In this document: positions 18,933-27,495 of the stretch, piece by piece | Layout: every line of letters begins with the position of its first letter | Numbering within the stretch: the first letter of the stretch is position 1 | DNA from: CAVSRC01 sp963732845 | GTDB taxonomy: Bacteria; Pseudomonadota; Alphaproteobacteria; Rhizobiales; Kaistiaceae | Direction: 5' to 3' | NCBI GenBank assembly: GCA_963732845.1 | Contig: CAVTBE010000024.1 | Span: 112,683 to 176,682 of the forward strand | Length of the DNA: 64,000 bases | Translations under genes and position numbers: made by a program | The notes under the pieces: model-generated | Database searches by the model: none | What the model was told of the DNA's origin: nothing | The model's input: only the letters and a program-made list of their open reading frames with translations

Positions 18933-19727
18933 ATGCGCCAATATCTCGACCTGATGCGCCGGGTGCTCGAAACCGGCATCACCAAGACCGATCGGACGGG
19001 GACCGGAACCCTGTCGGTTTTCGGCCATCAGATGCGTTTCGATCTCGCCGACGGCTTCCCGCTGGTGACGACCAAGAAGATCCACCTGAAATCGGTCATC
19101 CACGAGCTCCTGTGGTTCATCGCCGGCGACACCAACACCGCCTATCTGAAGAAGAACGGGGTGAGCATCTGGGACGAGTGGGCCGACGAGAACGGCGATC
19201 TCGGACCGGTCTACGGGGCGCAGTGGCGCTCGTGGCGGACACCGGGCGGCGGTACGATAGACCAGCTCCGTCAGGTGGTTGAGCAGATTCGTTCACATCC
19301 CGATTCACGTCGGCTGATGGTGACGGCGTGGAATCCGGGCGAACTCGCGGAGATGGCGTTGCCGCCCTGCCACTGCCTGTTCCAGTTCTACGTGGCGGAC
19401 GGAAAGCTGTCGTGCCAGCTCTACCAGCGCTCGGCCGACATCTTCATCGGTGTGCCGTTCAACATCGCCTCCTATGCGCTGCTGACCATGATGGTGGCGC
19501 AGGTGAGCGGGCTGAAGCCGGGCGATTTCGTCCACACCTTCGGCGACGCGCACCTCTATTCCAATCACCTTGAGCAGGCACGCCTGCAGCTCCAGCGCGA
19601 GCCGCGGCCGCTGCCCCGGCTGGTGCTGAACCCGGAGGTCCGCTCGCTGTTCGACTTCGTCTATGACGACGTGGCGGTGACCGGCTACGACCCGCATCCG
19701 CACATCAAGGCGGCAGTTTCGGTGTGA
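18933..19727 (+). CDS. thyA: Thymidylate synthase
   Basis: Converts dUMP and methylene-tetrahydrofolate to dTMP and dihydrofolate. At 264 residues it matches the E. coli length. The catalytic cysteine is C146 in LPPCHCLFQFYV, and other conserved blocks are RTGTGTLSVFG near 21, WDEWADENGDLGPVYG and YQRSADIFIGVPFN. Its stop overlaps the GTG of the next gene, and folA follows, so the cycle that consumes and regenerates folate is encoded together. Confidence 0.98.
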   Translation: MRQYLDLMRRVLETGITKTDRTGTGTLSVFGHQMRFDLADGFPLVTTKKIHLKSVIHELLWFIAGDTNTAYLKKNGVSIWDEWADENGDLGPVYGAQWRSWRTPGGGTIDQLRQVVEQIRSHPDSRRLMVTAWNPGELAEMALPPCHCLFQFYVADGKLSCQLYQRSADIFIGVPFNIASYALLTMMVAQVSGLKPGDFVHTFGDAHLYSNHLEQARLQLQREPRPLPRLVLNPEVRSLFDFVYDDVAVTGYDPHPHIKAAVSV

Positions 19728-20212
19728 CGCTGGCGCTGAGGCCGGCGCGGCCGGGCGACGAGACGGCGATCATGGAACTGATCGCGGCGCTGGCGCGCTA
19801 CGAGAATCTCGAACGCGCCGTCGAATCGACGGCGGAAGACATCGGCGCGGCGCTGTTTGCGGAGAATCCGCGCGTCTTCTGCGATCTGGCGGAGGTGGAC
19901 GGCGCCGTCGTCGGTTTCGCCCTGTGGTTCTACACCTTCTCTACCTTCCGCGGCCGCCACGGCATCTATCTGGAGGACCTGTTCGTGCGGCCGGAGACAC
20001 GGCGGGCGGGGGCGGGCACCGCGCTCCTGCGCAACCTGGCGCGGCGCTGCGTCGCGGAGGGGTTGGGGCGCCTCGAATGGGCGGTGCTCGACTGGAACGC
20101 CCCGGCGATCGCCTTCTACCGGGCGCAGGGCGCCCATCTGCGCGACGACTGGACGCTCTGTCGGGTGGATGGGGCGGAGTTGACGGCGCTTGCCGTCAAG
20201 GTGGGACCATGA
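19724..20212 (+). CDS. GNAT-family N-acetyltransferase
   Basis: Transfers an acetyl group from acetyl-CoA to an unknown amine; 162 residues. The CoA-binding motif A is LEDLFVRPETRRAGAGTALL, residues about 84-103. The GTG start overlaps the thyA stop and its own stop overlaps the folA ATG (ATGA), so the three are translationally coupled. It resembles the diamine/spermidine acetyltransferase-like subgroup (TFSTFRGRHGIYLEDLF), but that assignment is weak. Confidence 0.87.
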   Translation: MTLALRPARPGDETAIMELIAALARYENLERAVESTAEDIGAALFAENPRVFCDLAEVDGAVVGFALWFYTFSTFRGRHGIYLEDLFVRPETRRAGAGTALLRNLARRCVAEGLGRLEWAVLDWNAPAIAFYRAQGAHLRDDWTLCRVDGAELTALAVKVGP

Positions 20213-20730
20213 GGGTTTCGCTGATCGCGGCCGTCGCCGCCAATGGCGTCATCGGCGAGGGCACCGGCATGCCGTGGCGGCTGTCGAGCGACATGAAGCG
20301 GTTCAAGGCGCTGACCATGGGCAAGCCGGTGGTGGTTGGCCGCAAGACCTTCGAGACCTTCGGCAAGCCGCTTCCCGGCCGCACCAACATCGTCGTCACC
20401 CGACAGGCCGGCTACCGGCCGGAAGGCGTCATTGTCGCATCCAGCCTCGACGACGCGCTGGCGCGAGCCGCGGCGGTGGCGCAGGCGGCGGGCGGCGACG
20501 AGGTCATGGTGCTCGGCGGCGGCCAGATCTACGCGGCGGCGATGGAGCGGGCGGACCGGCTCTACATCACCCATGTGGCAGCCGAGCCGGGCGGAACGGC
20601 GCATTTTCCGCCCATCGACCCCGGTGCCTGGCATGCGATCTCGCGCGAGGCCGTGCCGGCGGGCGAGAAGGACAGTGCGGCGACGGTATTCGCCGTCTAT
20701 GAGCGGACGGGATCGGCCGAAACCGGTTGA
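20209..20730 (+). CDS. folA: Dihydrofolate reductase
   Basis: Reduces dihydrofolate to tetrahydrofolate with NADPH. The 173 residues carry MPWRLSSDMKRFK near 21, with D28 equivalent to the catalytic acid, the NADPH motif GRKTFETFGKPLPGR near 44, and VLGGGQIY near 99. Overlapping the preceding acetyltransferase stop, it closes the thyA operon. Confidence 0.95.
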   Translation: MRVSLIAAVAANGVIGEGTGMPWRLSSDMKRFKALTMGKPVVVGRKTFETFGKPLPGRTNIVVTRQAGYRPEGVIVASSLDDALARAAAVAQAAGGDEVMVLGGGQIYAAAMERADRLYITHVAAEPGGTAHFPPIDPGAWHAISREAVPAGEKDSAATVFAVYERTGSAETG

Positions 20731-20900
20731 CTTGGCCGGCCCCAGGCCCCACCTGTCAGCGGCGCAGCGGGCTTCGGCCTTGCCGTGGCGTGGCCGCTTT
20801 GCGTTGAAATGGCGGGGCGACACGCCTATAAACCGAGCCGGTTTTGTGCCGGCTCGCGCGACACGGCGTCCGTGTGTTCAGGCCTCTCGAAGGGAGAGCA

Positions 20901-22043
20901 ATGCCCTGGGAAAATCAGACTGGCGGCGGCGGTTGGAAGGGCAATGGCGGCCCGTGGGGACAGGGGCCGCGCAATACGGGCGGCGGCGGATCGACACCCC
21001 CCGACCTTGAGGAGCTTCTCAGGCGCGGTCAGGACCGGCTGAGGCGCGTGCTGCCCGGCGGTGGCGGTGGTGGCGGCAAGATGAACCCGTTCACGCTGAT
21101 TGCCATCCTGGCGGTGGTCGTGGCGCTCGCCGGCTACTATTTCTTCACCTTCCGCGTCCAGCAGGACGAGCAAGGCGTGGTCCTGCGCTTCGGCGCCTTC
21201 AGCCGCAACGCCGCGCCGGGCCTCAACTGGCGCCTGCCTTACCCGATCGAGACGGTCTACACGCCTAAGGTGACCCGCGTGAACAAGGTCACCGTCGGCA
21301 CGACGTCGGACGAGCGCAATCCGGGCGCCGCCGGCCGCGACGTTCCAGGCGAGAGCCTGATGCTGACCGGCGACGAGAACATCGTCGACATCAACTTCTC
21401 GGTCTTCTGGGTCATCAACAACGCCGCCAACTACCTGTTCAACATGGAGGATCCGGACGGCACGGTGAAGTCGGTCGCCGAGAGTGCCATGCGCGAGGTG
21501 GTCGGCCGGTCGGTGGTCGAAGCGCTGCTCACCCAGGCCCGGCAGATCACCGAAAGCGACGTGCAGAAGCTGATCCAGCAGACGCTCGACGAATTCGGAG
21601 CCGGCATCCTCATTACCCAGGTGCAGCTCCTCAAGGTCGACCCGCCGGCCGAGGTCATCGCCTCCTTTCGCGACGTTCAGGCGGCCCGTGCCGATGCCGA
21701 ACGCGCCCAGAACGAGGCGCAGACCTACGCCAACAAGGTGGTGCCGGAGGCGCGCGGCCAGGCCTCGCAGATCACCAATGCCGCCAGCGCCTATCGCGAC
21801 CGCCTGATCGCCGAGGCGACCGGCAAGGCGCAGCGCTTCGATCAGGTCTACCAGAGCTATACGGTGGCCCCCGACGTGACCCGCAAGCGCATGTATCTGG
21901 AGACGCTTGAGTCGGTCTTCGGCGGCATGGACAAGGTCATCATCGACGAGAAGGGCGGCAGCAACGGCGTGCTACCCTATCTGCCACTCGACGCACTCAG
22001 TAAGAAACCGGGCTCCGGCTCCAGCACTGGAGGCCAGCCATGA
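20901..22043 (+). CDS. hflK: FtsH protease regulator HflK
   Basis: Forms with HflC a membrane complex that encloses FtsH and restrains its action on membrane proteins. The 380 residues start with a Gly/Gln/Asn-rich cytosolic leader, one membrane segment (FTLIAILAVVVALAGYYFF) near 75-95, then an SPFH/band 7 domain with QQDEQGVVLRFGAF. The helical tail (FRDVQAARADAERAQNEAQ) is typical. ATG 20901 follows GGGAGAG. Its stop overlaps the hflC start. Confidence 0.96.
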   Translation: MPWENQTGGGGWKGNGGPWGQGPRNTGGGGSTPPDLEELLRRGQDRLRRVLPGGGGGGGKMNPFTLIAILAVVVALAGYYFFTFRVQQDEQGVVLRFGAFSRNAAPGLNWRLPYPIETVYTPKVTRVNKVTVGTTSDERNPGAAGRDVPGESLMLTGDENIVDINFSVFWVINNAANYLFNMEDPDGTVKSVAESAMREVVGRSVVEALLTQARQITESDVQKLIQQTLDEFGAGILITQVQLLKVDPPAEVIASFRDVQAARADAERAQNEAQTYANKVVPEARGQASQITNAASAYRDRLIAEATGKAQRFDQVYQSYTVAPDVTRKRMYLETLESVFGGMDKVIIDEKGGSNGVLPYLPLDALSKKPGSGSSTGGQP

Positions 22044-23065
22044 GGCAGGGCATCTTCGGAGGCGTCGGCCTCATCATCATCGCCGTCATCGGCTTCCTCC
22101 TCTATCTCAGCATGTTCGTGGTCGATCCGACCGAAGAAGCGCTGGTGCTGCGCTTCGGCGAGGTGGTGGCGCCGATCGGTCAGCCGCGCAAGGCGGTTGA
22201 AGTGCCGGGCCTCTACTGGCGGATTCCGCTGGTCGACAATGTCGAGTATTTCGACAAGCGCATCCTCAATCTCGACTCGCCGCCGCTGGAAATCATCGCC
22301 TCCGACCAGAAGCGGTTGGTGGTCGATGCCTTCGGCCGCTACAAGATCGTCGACCCGCTGAAGTTCTTCCAGTCGGTGGGCAACGTGCAAGTGGCCCAAT
22401 CCCGCCTGTCGGTCATCCTCAATTCGGCCATCCGCCGGGTGCTCGGCGACGCCAGCTTCATCCAGCTTGTCCGTGACGAACGCGCCCAGCTGATGGCCAA
22501 GATCACCGCGCAGGTGGGCCGCGAGACGCAGGGGCTCGGCATCCAGATGATCGACGTCAAGATCCGCAGCGCCGATCTGCCGGAGGCCAACAGCCAGGCG
22601 ATCTACCAACGCATGCAAACCGAACGCCAGCGCCAGGCCACCGAGATTCGCGCTCAGGGCGAGCAGGCGGCACGGCGCATCCGCGCCGAAGCCGATCGCC
22701 AGGCGACCGTCATCGTCGCCGACGCCACCGGCGAATCGGAGCAACTGCGCGGCGAAGGCGAGGCCAAGGTCAACGAGATCTACGCCAAGGCCTTCAGCAA
22801 GGACCCGGAATTCTTCGATTTCTACCGGTCGATGCAGGCCTATCAGGCGGGCCTGAAGTCCTCGGATACGCGGATGGTGCTGTCGCCCAATTCCGAGTTC
22901 TTCAAGTATTTCGGCAATTCGGCCGGAGCGCCGGCAGCCGGCCAACAGGCGGCGCCGCCGCCGGCTTCGGCCCAGCAACCGGCTTCGGCCCAGGCGCCGG
23001 CTTTGGTCCAACCGCCGGCTTCGGCCCAGCCATCTGCCGCGGCGCCAGCGGCGTCCGGCCAGTAG
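22040..23065 (+). CDS. hflC: FtsH protease regulator HflC
   Basis: Partner of HflK, 341 residues. An N-terminal membrane segment (6-30) leads into the SPFH domain with DPTEEALVLRFGEVV and a helical stretch rich in Gln/Arg/Glu, then KDPEFFDFYRSMQAY, an HflC hallmark. The last 40 residues are a Pro/Ala/Ser/Gln repeat (units like PASAQ) with no known role. Translationally coupled to hflK; the periplasmic protease gene degP follows 168 bases on, the usual order in alphaproteobacteria. Confidence 0.96.
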   Translation: MRQGIFGGVGLIIIAVIGFLLYLSMFVVDPTEEALVLRFGEVVAPIGQPRKAVEVPGLYWRIPLVDNVEYFDKRILNLDSPPLEIIASDQKRLVVDAFGRYKIVDPLKFFQSVGNVQVAQSRLSVILNSAIRRVLGDASFIQLVRDERAQLMAKITAQVGRETQGLGIQMIDVKIRSADLPEANSQAIYQRMQTERQRQATEIRAQGEQAARRIRAEADRQATVIVADATGESEQLRGEGEAKVNEIYAKAFSKDPEFFDFYRSMQAYQAGLKSSDTRMVLSPNSEFFKYFGNSAGAPAAGQQAAPPPASAQQPASAQAPALVQPPASAQPSAAAPAASGQ

Positions 23066-23233
23066 CCGGGCGTCACGCTTTCGTGTCGAAACGGCGGGCG
23101 TGTCCCTGTCGCCTTTCGGCCCTAATTCGCGCATGATTGGTCGAGCATACTGACCAGGATTGATCCGGCGCGGGGACGCCGGACGGCGTCGCCCTCGCGG
23201 GCGGTGCCGTTTGGCAATCAGGAGGTGGAGCCC

Positions 23234-24736
23234 ATGGCGACCTTGTCATCCGGGCGGTTACGACTGGCGGCTGTCTTGGCCGTCGGTGCGATCGCGGCGT
23301 TGGTGTCCATGCCGGCCGCAGCCCGCGGGCCGGAATCGGTGGCCGACGTTGCCGCGCCGCTGCTCGACGCCGTCGTCAACATCTCGACCACGCAGACGAT
23401 CGGCGGGGCGAACAGTGCGGTGCCCGGCCCGAAGCTGCCCAAGGATTCGCCGTTCCAGCAGTTCTTCGACGAGTTCAACGGCGGCAATGGCGGCGACAAC
23501 GTCCCCCATCGCGTGCAGTCGCTGGGCTCCGGTTTCGTCATCGACCCGTCGGGGCTGATCGTCACCAACAACCACGTCATCGAAGGTGCCGACGAAATCA
23601 CCGCCAATTTCAACGACGGCAGGAAGCTGACCGCGACGCTGGTCGGCCACGATGAAAAGACCGATCTGGCGCTGCTCAAGGTCAAGGCGGATACGCCGCT
23701 GACCTCGGTCAACTTTGGCGATTCCGGCAAGATCCGGGTCGGCGACTGGGTGATGGCAATCGGTAACCCGTTCGGCCTCGGCGGCACGGTGACGCTCGGC
23801 ATCGTCTCGGCGCGTAACCGCGACATCAACACCGGCCCCTACGACAACTTCATCCAGACCGATGCCTCCATCAACCGCGGCAATTCGGGCGGGCCGCTGT
23901 TCGACATGGACGGCGCCGTCATCGGCATCAATACGGCGATCATTTCGCCGACCGGCGGCTCGATCGGCATCGGCTTCGCCGTGCCTTCGGAAATCGCCAT
24001 CGGCGTCATCGACCAGTTGCGTCTCTACGGCGAGACGCGGCGCGGCTGGCTCGGCGTGCGCATTCAGCAGGTGACCGAGGAGGTGGCGCAGGGCCTGTCG
24101 ATGGCGGGCTCGCCGCGCGGCGCTCTGGTGGCCAGCGTCGATGCCAAGGGCCCGGCGGCCGAGGGCGGCATCGAAGCCGGCGACGTGATCCTGTCGTTCG
24201 ACGGGGAACAGATCGACGCCATGCACGACCTGCCGCGCATCGTGGCGGGCAAGCCGGTCGGCAAGCAGGTGATCGTGCACGTGCTGCGCTCGGGCAAGGA
24301 GCAGGACCTCACGGTCACGCTCGGCCGGCTGGAGGAGGCCGACAAGATCGCGGCCGCCGCCGCGCCGCCGCCCGCCGACGCCAGCGCGGATGCCGGGCCG
24401 GTGCCGCCGGCGGAGCCGGCGCCCATGGTCTCGGCCGGGCCGCTTGGTCTCACCCTTTCCGACCTGTCGCCGGACGCGCGCAGCCAGTTCGGTATCGCCG
24501 ATACGGTTGCCGACGGCGCGCTGGTCACCGCGGTTGCCGACGGCAGCCCGGCCGCCGACAAGCGCATGCAGGCGGGCGACGTCATCATCGAGATCGCGCA
24601 CGAGGCGGTGACGGCGCCCGAGGACGTCACGCGGGTGCTGGACGAGATGAAGGCGGACGGGCGCAAGAACGTGCTGCTCGCCGTCCAGAACAAGGACGGC
24701 AACCAGCGCTGGGTGGTGCTGCCGCTCGACCAGTAG
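23234..24736 (+). CDS. degP: DegP/HtrA (Do family) periplasmic serine endoprotease
   Basis: Degrades or refolds misfolded envelope proteins. The 500 residues comprise a signal peptide ending MPAAARG, a trypsin-like domain with H114 (TNNHVIEG), D144 (KTDLALL) and S218 (RGNSGGPLF), then two PDZ domains separated by a Pro/Ala linker near 375-400. GNPFGLGGTVT is the usual loop before the catalytic serine. ATG 23234 sits after AGGAGGTGG; the upstream ATG at 23204 would spoil the signal peptide. A degenerate copy of its 3' end lies at about 24,924-24,979. Confidence 0.96.
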   Translation: MATLSSGRLRLAAVLAVGAIAALVSMPAAARGPESVADVAAPLLDAVVNISTTQTIGGANSAVPGPKLPKDSPFQQFFDEFNGGNGGDNVPHRVQSLGSGFVIDPSGLIVTNNHVIEGADEITANFNDGRKLTATLVGHDEKTDLALLKVKADTPLTSVNFGDSGKIRVGDWVMAIGNPFGLGGTVTLGIVSARNRDINTGPYDNFIQTDASINRGNSGGPLFDMDGAVIGINTAIISPTGGSIGIGFAVPSEIAIGVIDQLRLYGETRRGWLGVRIQQVTEEVAQGLSMAGSPRGALVASVDAKGPAAEGGIEAGDVILSFDGEQIDAMHDLPRIVAGKPVGKQVIVHVLRSGKEQDLTVTLGRLEEADKIAAAAAPPPADASADAGPVPPAEPAPMVSAGPLGLTLSDLSPDARSQFGIADTVADGALVTAVADGSPAADKRMQAGDVIIEIAHEAVTAPEDVTRVLDEMKADGRKNVLLAVQNKDGNQRWVVLPLDQ

Positions 24737-24751
24737 GTTCGTCGCCGTCTT

Positions 24752-24795
24752 CCTTTCGCGGGAAGGTGGCGGGCCTTTCGCGGGAAGGTGGCGGG
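24752..24795 (+). repeat. Two perfect 22-bp tandem repeats
   Basis: The unit cctttcgcgggaaggtggcg plus gg occurs at 24752-24773 and again at 24774-24795 without change. It lies just after the degP stop and looks like recent slippage or an insertion footprint. Confidence 0.85.
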
Positions 24796-24809
24796 GCTCA
24801 GCTCCACGT

Positions 24810-24900
24810 ACAAGCGTCGCCCCGGCGCAGGCCGGGGCGCAGATAACCGGTACGACATGCTCCGAGGTGCCGTCTGGATTCCGGCTTCCGCCGGAATGAC
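24810..24900. repeat. Intergenic mosaic palindromic element
   Basis: Two inverted repeats follow each other: CGCCCCGGC/GCCGGGGCG (24818-24839, loop GCAG) and ATTCCGGC/GCCGGAAT (24878-24897, loop TTCC). Hairpins of this sort (ending in CCGGAATGAC) are common short dispersed elements in alphaproteobacterial intergenic DNA. The element separates degP from a degraded copy of its own 3' end. Confidence 0.65.
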
Positions 24901-24923
24901 GAAAGAGCGTGTGGGGTCGTTTC

Positions 24924-24979
24924 GGTCCAGGACAAGGACGGCACCCTGCGCAGGATAGGGCTGCCGCTCGATCAGCAGG
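24924..24979 (+). pseudogene. Degenerate duplicate of the degP 3' end
   Basis: The stretch gtccaggacaaggacggca...ctgccgctcgatcagcag closely parallels the last 54 bases of degP (gtccagaacaaggacggca...ctgccgctcgaccagtag). It has lost the stop (CAG for TAG) and has substitutions. The simplest reading is that insertion of the repeat element duplicated or displaced the degP end, leaving this remnant. Confidence 0.65.
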
Positions 24980-25013
24980 CGTCAACCGGCCGCGAACGAG
25001 CGGCTGTCTCAGT

Positions 25014-25367
25014 TCAGCTCTTGGCGCCGCCAAATTGCTCCCAGGCGTCCATGGCCTGAGAGGCATACATCAGCGACGGTCCACCGCCCATGTAGATCGC
25101 CACGCCGAGCATCTCCTCGTATTCCTTGCGCGTGACGCCGAGCTTGACCAGCGTGTTGGTGTGGAAGCCGATGCAGCCGTCGCAGCGCAGTGCGATCGCG
25201 ATGCCCATCGCGATGAGTTCCTTGGTCTTCTTGGTCAGCGCGCCTTCGGTGTCGGCGGCCTCGACCAGGGCCCAGAAGCTCTTCATGGTTTCGGGAATTT
25301 CATTGCCGAGGACAGCGGCCTGCTTCGAGATGGCCTTTGTCACTTCGGGATAGGGTGCAACACTCAT
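25014..25367 (-). CDS. Carboxymuconolactone decarboxylase-family (AhpD-like) protein
   Basis: A 117-residue all-helical protein with C62-x-x-C65 and H69 (RCDGCIGFHTNTL), the catalytic set of AhpD-like peroxidase-reductase proteins. It may act in disulfide-based redox chemistry. The true decarboxylases lack this CxxC, so a redox role is favoured. It stands alone, transcribed away from the AT-poor gap before 25,547. Confidence 0.88.
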   Translation of the reverse strand: MSVAPYPEVTKAISKQAAVLGNEIPETMKSFWALVEAADTEGALTKKTKELIAMGIAIALRCDGCIGFHTNTLVKLGVTRKEYEEMLGVAIYMGGGPSLMYASQAMDAWEQFGGAKS

Positions 25368-25546
25368 TTTGGGTACCTCTTGGAAACACAGCTATGACCG
25401 TGCGCCGGAACGGGCACAGGGGAAATCTCGACAAGTTGTGAAGATCAAGCTCTGCGCCGCGACGCACCGGGGCGTCCAGCAGAAGGCCTTCGGGCCTCTC
25501 CGCATGTGGTCACGCCGGAGGTCCGGTTCAAGGAATTAAGGATCGG

Positions 25547-26125
25547 CTAGATGTGAATCTTCGCTCCGCTCGCCCGCCAATCCGCCCGGCTCAGCCGGTA
25601 GAGCACGTGCCGCGACAGCTTGTGGTCGGACGGCAGGAGCGGATGGAGAAAGTCGTCGGCGGGATCGTGCGTCATGCCGATCTTCTCCATCACCCGGCGC
25701 GAGGGGCGGTTCCATTCGGCGGTGAACGAGACCAGCGCATCGAGGTCGAGCAGCCCGAAGGCATGGTCGACCACGGCGCGGGCAGCCTCGCTGGCATAGC
25801 CCTGGCCCCAGCTCTCGCGTGCCAGTCGCCAGCCGATTTCCATGGCCGGCGTGAAATGTGCCTTGAAGGCGGGGGGCCACAGGCCGACGAAGCCGATGAA
25901 ACGGCCGCTCGCCTTCTCTTCGGTGGCATAGAGCCCGTAGCCATGATCCGCGAGGAAGGTGCGGATCGCCGTCATCTGCGCCTCGCTTTCGGCGCGCGAG
26001 AGGGCGGCCGGGAAGAACTCCATGACGCGCGGATCGGCATTGAGCGCGGCATAGGGGTCGGCGTCCGCGTCGGTCCAGTCGCGCAGCTTGAGGCGCGGGG
26101 TTTCGATGTGGACGCGGGCGGCCAT
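25547..26125 (-). CDS. GNAT-family acetyltransferase, RimJ/RimL-like
   Basis: A 192-residue protein with the opening IETPRLKLRDWTDADADPYA, a RimJ/RimL hallmark, and the CoA motif RESWGQGYASEAARAVVDHAF near 100-120. The NRPSRRVMEKIGM block further on fits the family. The acceptor is unknown; such enzymes acetylate protein N-termini or small molecules. It lies 7 bases after the DUF1015 gene and is probably co-transcribed. Confidence 0.88.
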   Translation of the reverse strand: MAARVHIETPRLKLRDWTDADADPYAALNADPRVMEFFPAALSRAESEAQMTAIRTFLADHGYGLYATEEKASGRFIGFVGLWPPAFKAHFTPAMEIGWRLARESWGQGYASEAARAVVDHAFGLLDLDALVSFTAEWNRPSRRVMEKIGMTHDPADDFLHPLLPSDHKLSRHVLYRLSRADWRASGAKIHI

Positions 26126-26132
26126 CGGGTTC

Positions 26133-27353
26133 TCAGTCGAGCACGTGGCTCACCATGCCGTCGGCGAGCTTGGGTTCGAACCAGGTCGACTTGGGCGGCA
26201 TGATGCCGCCGGCGTCGGCCACCGCCATCAGGTCGTCCATCTGGGTCGGATAGAGCGCGAAGGCGACCGCCATCTCGCCAGAATCGACGCGGCGGGCCAG
26301 TTCACCCAGGCCACGGCCGCCGCCGATGAAGTCGATGCGCTTGTCCTTGCGCTGGTCGGCGATACCGAGCAGCGGCTCGATGACGTTCTTCGTCAGCAGC
26401 GAGATCGGCAGCCGGCCGATCGGGTCGGTCGGGATGAGGTCGGGCCGGATGGTCAGGCGGTACCAGCGGCCGTCGAGGACCATGCCGACCTCGCTGGCCG
26501 ATGCCGGGCGCACCTCGCCGCTGGAGGGCGTCACCGTGAAGCTCTTGGCGAGCGCCGTGAGGAATTCGGCCGGGCTCATGCCATGCAGATCGCGGACGAC
26601 GCGGTTGTAGTCGAGGATGGTCATCTCGTGATGGGGAAAGATGACCGACAGAAAATGCTGGTTGGCCGGCTCGGCCGGCCCGCGCACCGCGGCGATGCGG
26701 GCGGCTGCCGCCGAACGGTGGTGGCCGTCGCAGATGTAGAGCGCGGGGAGCGCATCGAAGGCGCGGGTGATGGCGGCGATGGTGTTGGCATCGTCGACGA
26801 TCCACAGCTGGTGGCGGACGCCGTCATCGGCGGTGACGTCGATCAGCGGCGCACCGGTGGCGGCTCCGGCGATCAGCGCATCGATCTCGGGGGCCGAGGG
26901 GTAGGCGTGCATGACCGGCCCGGTCTGGGCGTCGATGGCGTCGATCTGGCGGACGCGATCGTCCTCCTTGGCGTGGGTGGTCAGCTCGTGCTTGCGGATG
27001 CGGTTGGTCGCGTAGTCGGCGAGCGAGGCAACCGCGGCGATGCCGGTCTGCACATGGCCCTGCCAGGTGAGACGGTAGATGTAGTAGCAGGGGCTCTGGT
27101 CGCGGATCAGCACGCGCTCGGCGATCATGCGGCGGAAGTTCTCGGCGGCCTTGGCGTAGACGGCGTCGTCATAGGGATCGATGGCCGGGTCGAGGTCGAT
27201 TTCCGGCTTGGAGACATGCAGGAAGCTCCAGGGCTTGCCGGCCGCCCGGGCGCGTGCCTCGTCGCTCGACAGGACGTCGTAGGGCGGGGCAAGAACCTCG
27301 GTGGCGCGCGCCGGCGCCGGGCGCAGCGCGCGAAAGGGCTGGATCAGGGGCAC
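26133..27353 (-). CDS. DUF1015 family protein
   Basis: A 406-residue soluble protein. The start PFRALRPAPARATEVLAPPYDVLSS and the central ICDGHHRSAAA phrase (a HxxHR-like block) are diagnostic of DUF1015, a widespread family linked to amino-acid metabolism loci in several genomes but without a settled activity. Upstream it diverges from the cyclase gene at 27,496. Confidence 0.88.
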   Translation of the reverse strand: MPLIQPFRALRPAPARATEVLAPPYDVLSSDEARARAAGKPWSFLHVSKPEIDLDPAIDPYDDAVYAKAAENFRRMIAERVLIRDQSPCYYIYRLTWQGHVQTGIAAVASLADYATNRIRKHELTTHAKEDDRVRQIDAIDAQTGPVMHAYPSAPEIDALIAGAATGAPLIDVTADDGVRHQLWIVDDANTIAAITRAFDALPALYICDGHHRSAAAARIAAVRGPAEPANQHFLSVIFPHHEMTILDYNRVVRDLHGMSPAEFLTALAKSFTVTPSSGEVRPASASEVGMVLDGRWYRLTIRPDLIPTDPIGRLPISLLTKNVIEPLLGIADQRKDKRIDFIGGGRGLGELARRVDSGEMAVAFALYPTQMDDLMAVADAGGIMPPKSTWFEPKLADGMVSHVLD

Positions 27354-27495
27354 GAGGGAACTCCACTGGCGGATCGGCGGGTGTCTCTTTAGTCGGCTCG
27401 ACGGGCAGATTCAAATCGCGCGGCGCCCTTATTTTGCGGTTACGGCCGGTTTCCGGCCGCTGGCGCGGCTGCCCAATATCCAATACCAATGGGCG

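Noticed and set aside
23258..25066. Long minus-strand frame opposite degP
   Set aside because: Shadow frame of degP, with no recognisable domain and an Arg/Asp/His-rich composition.
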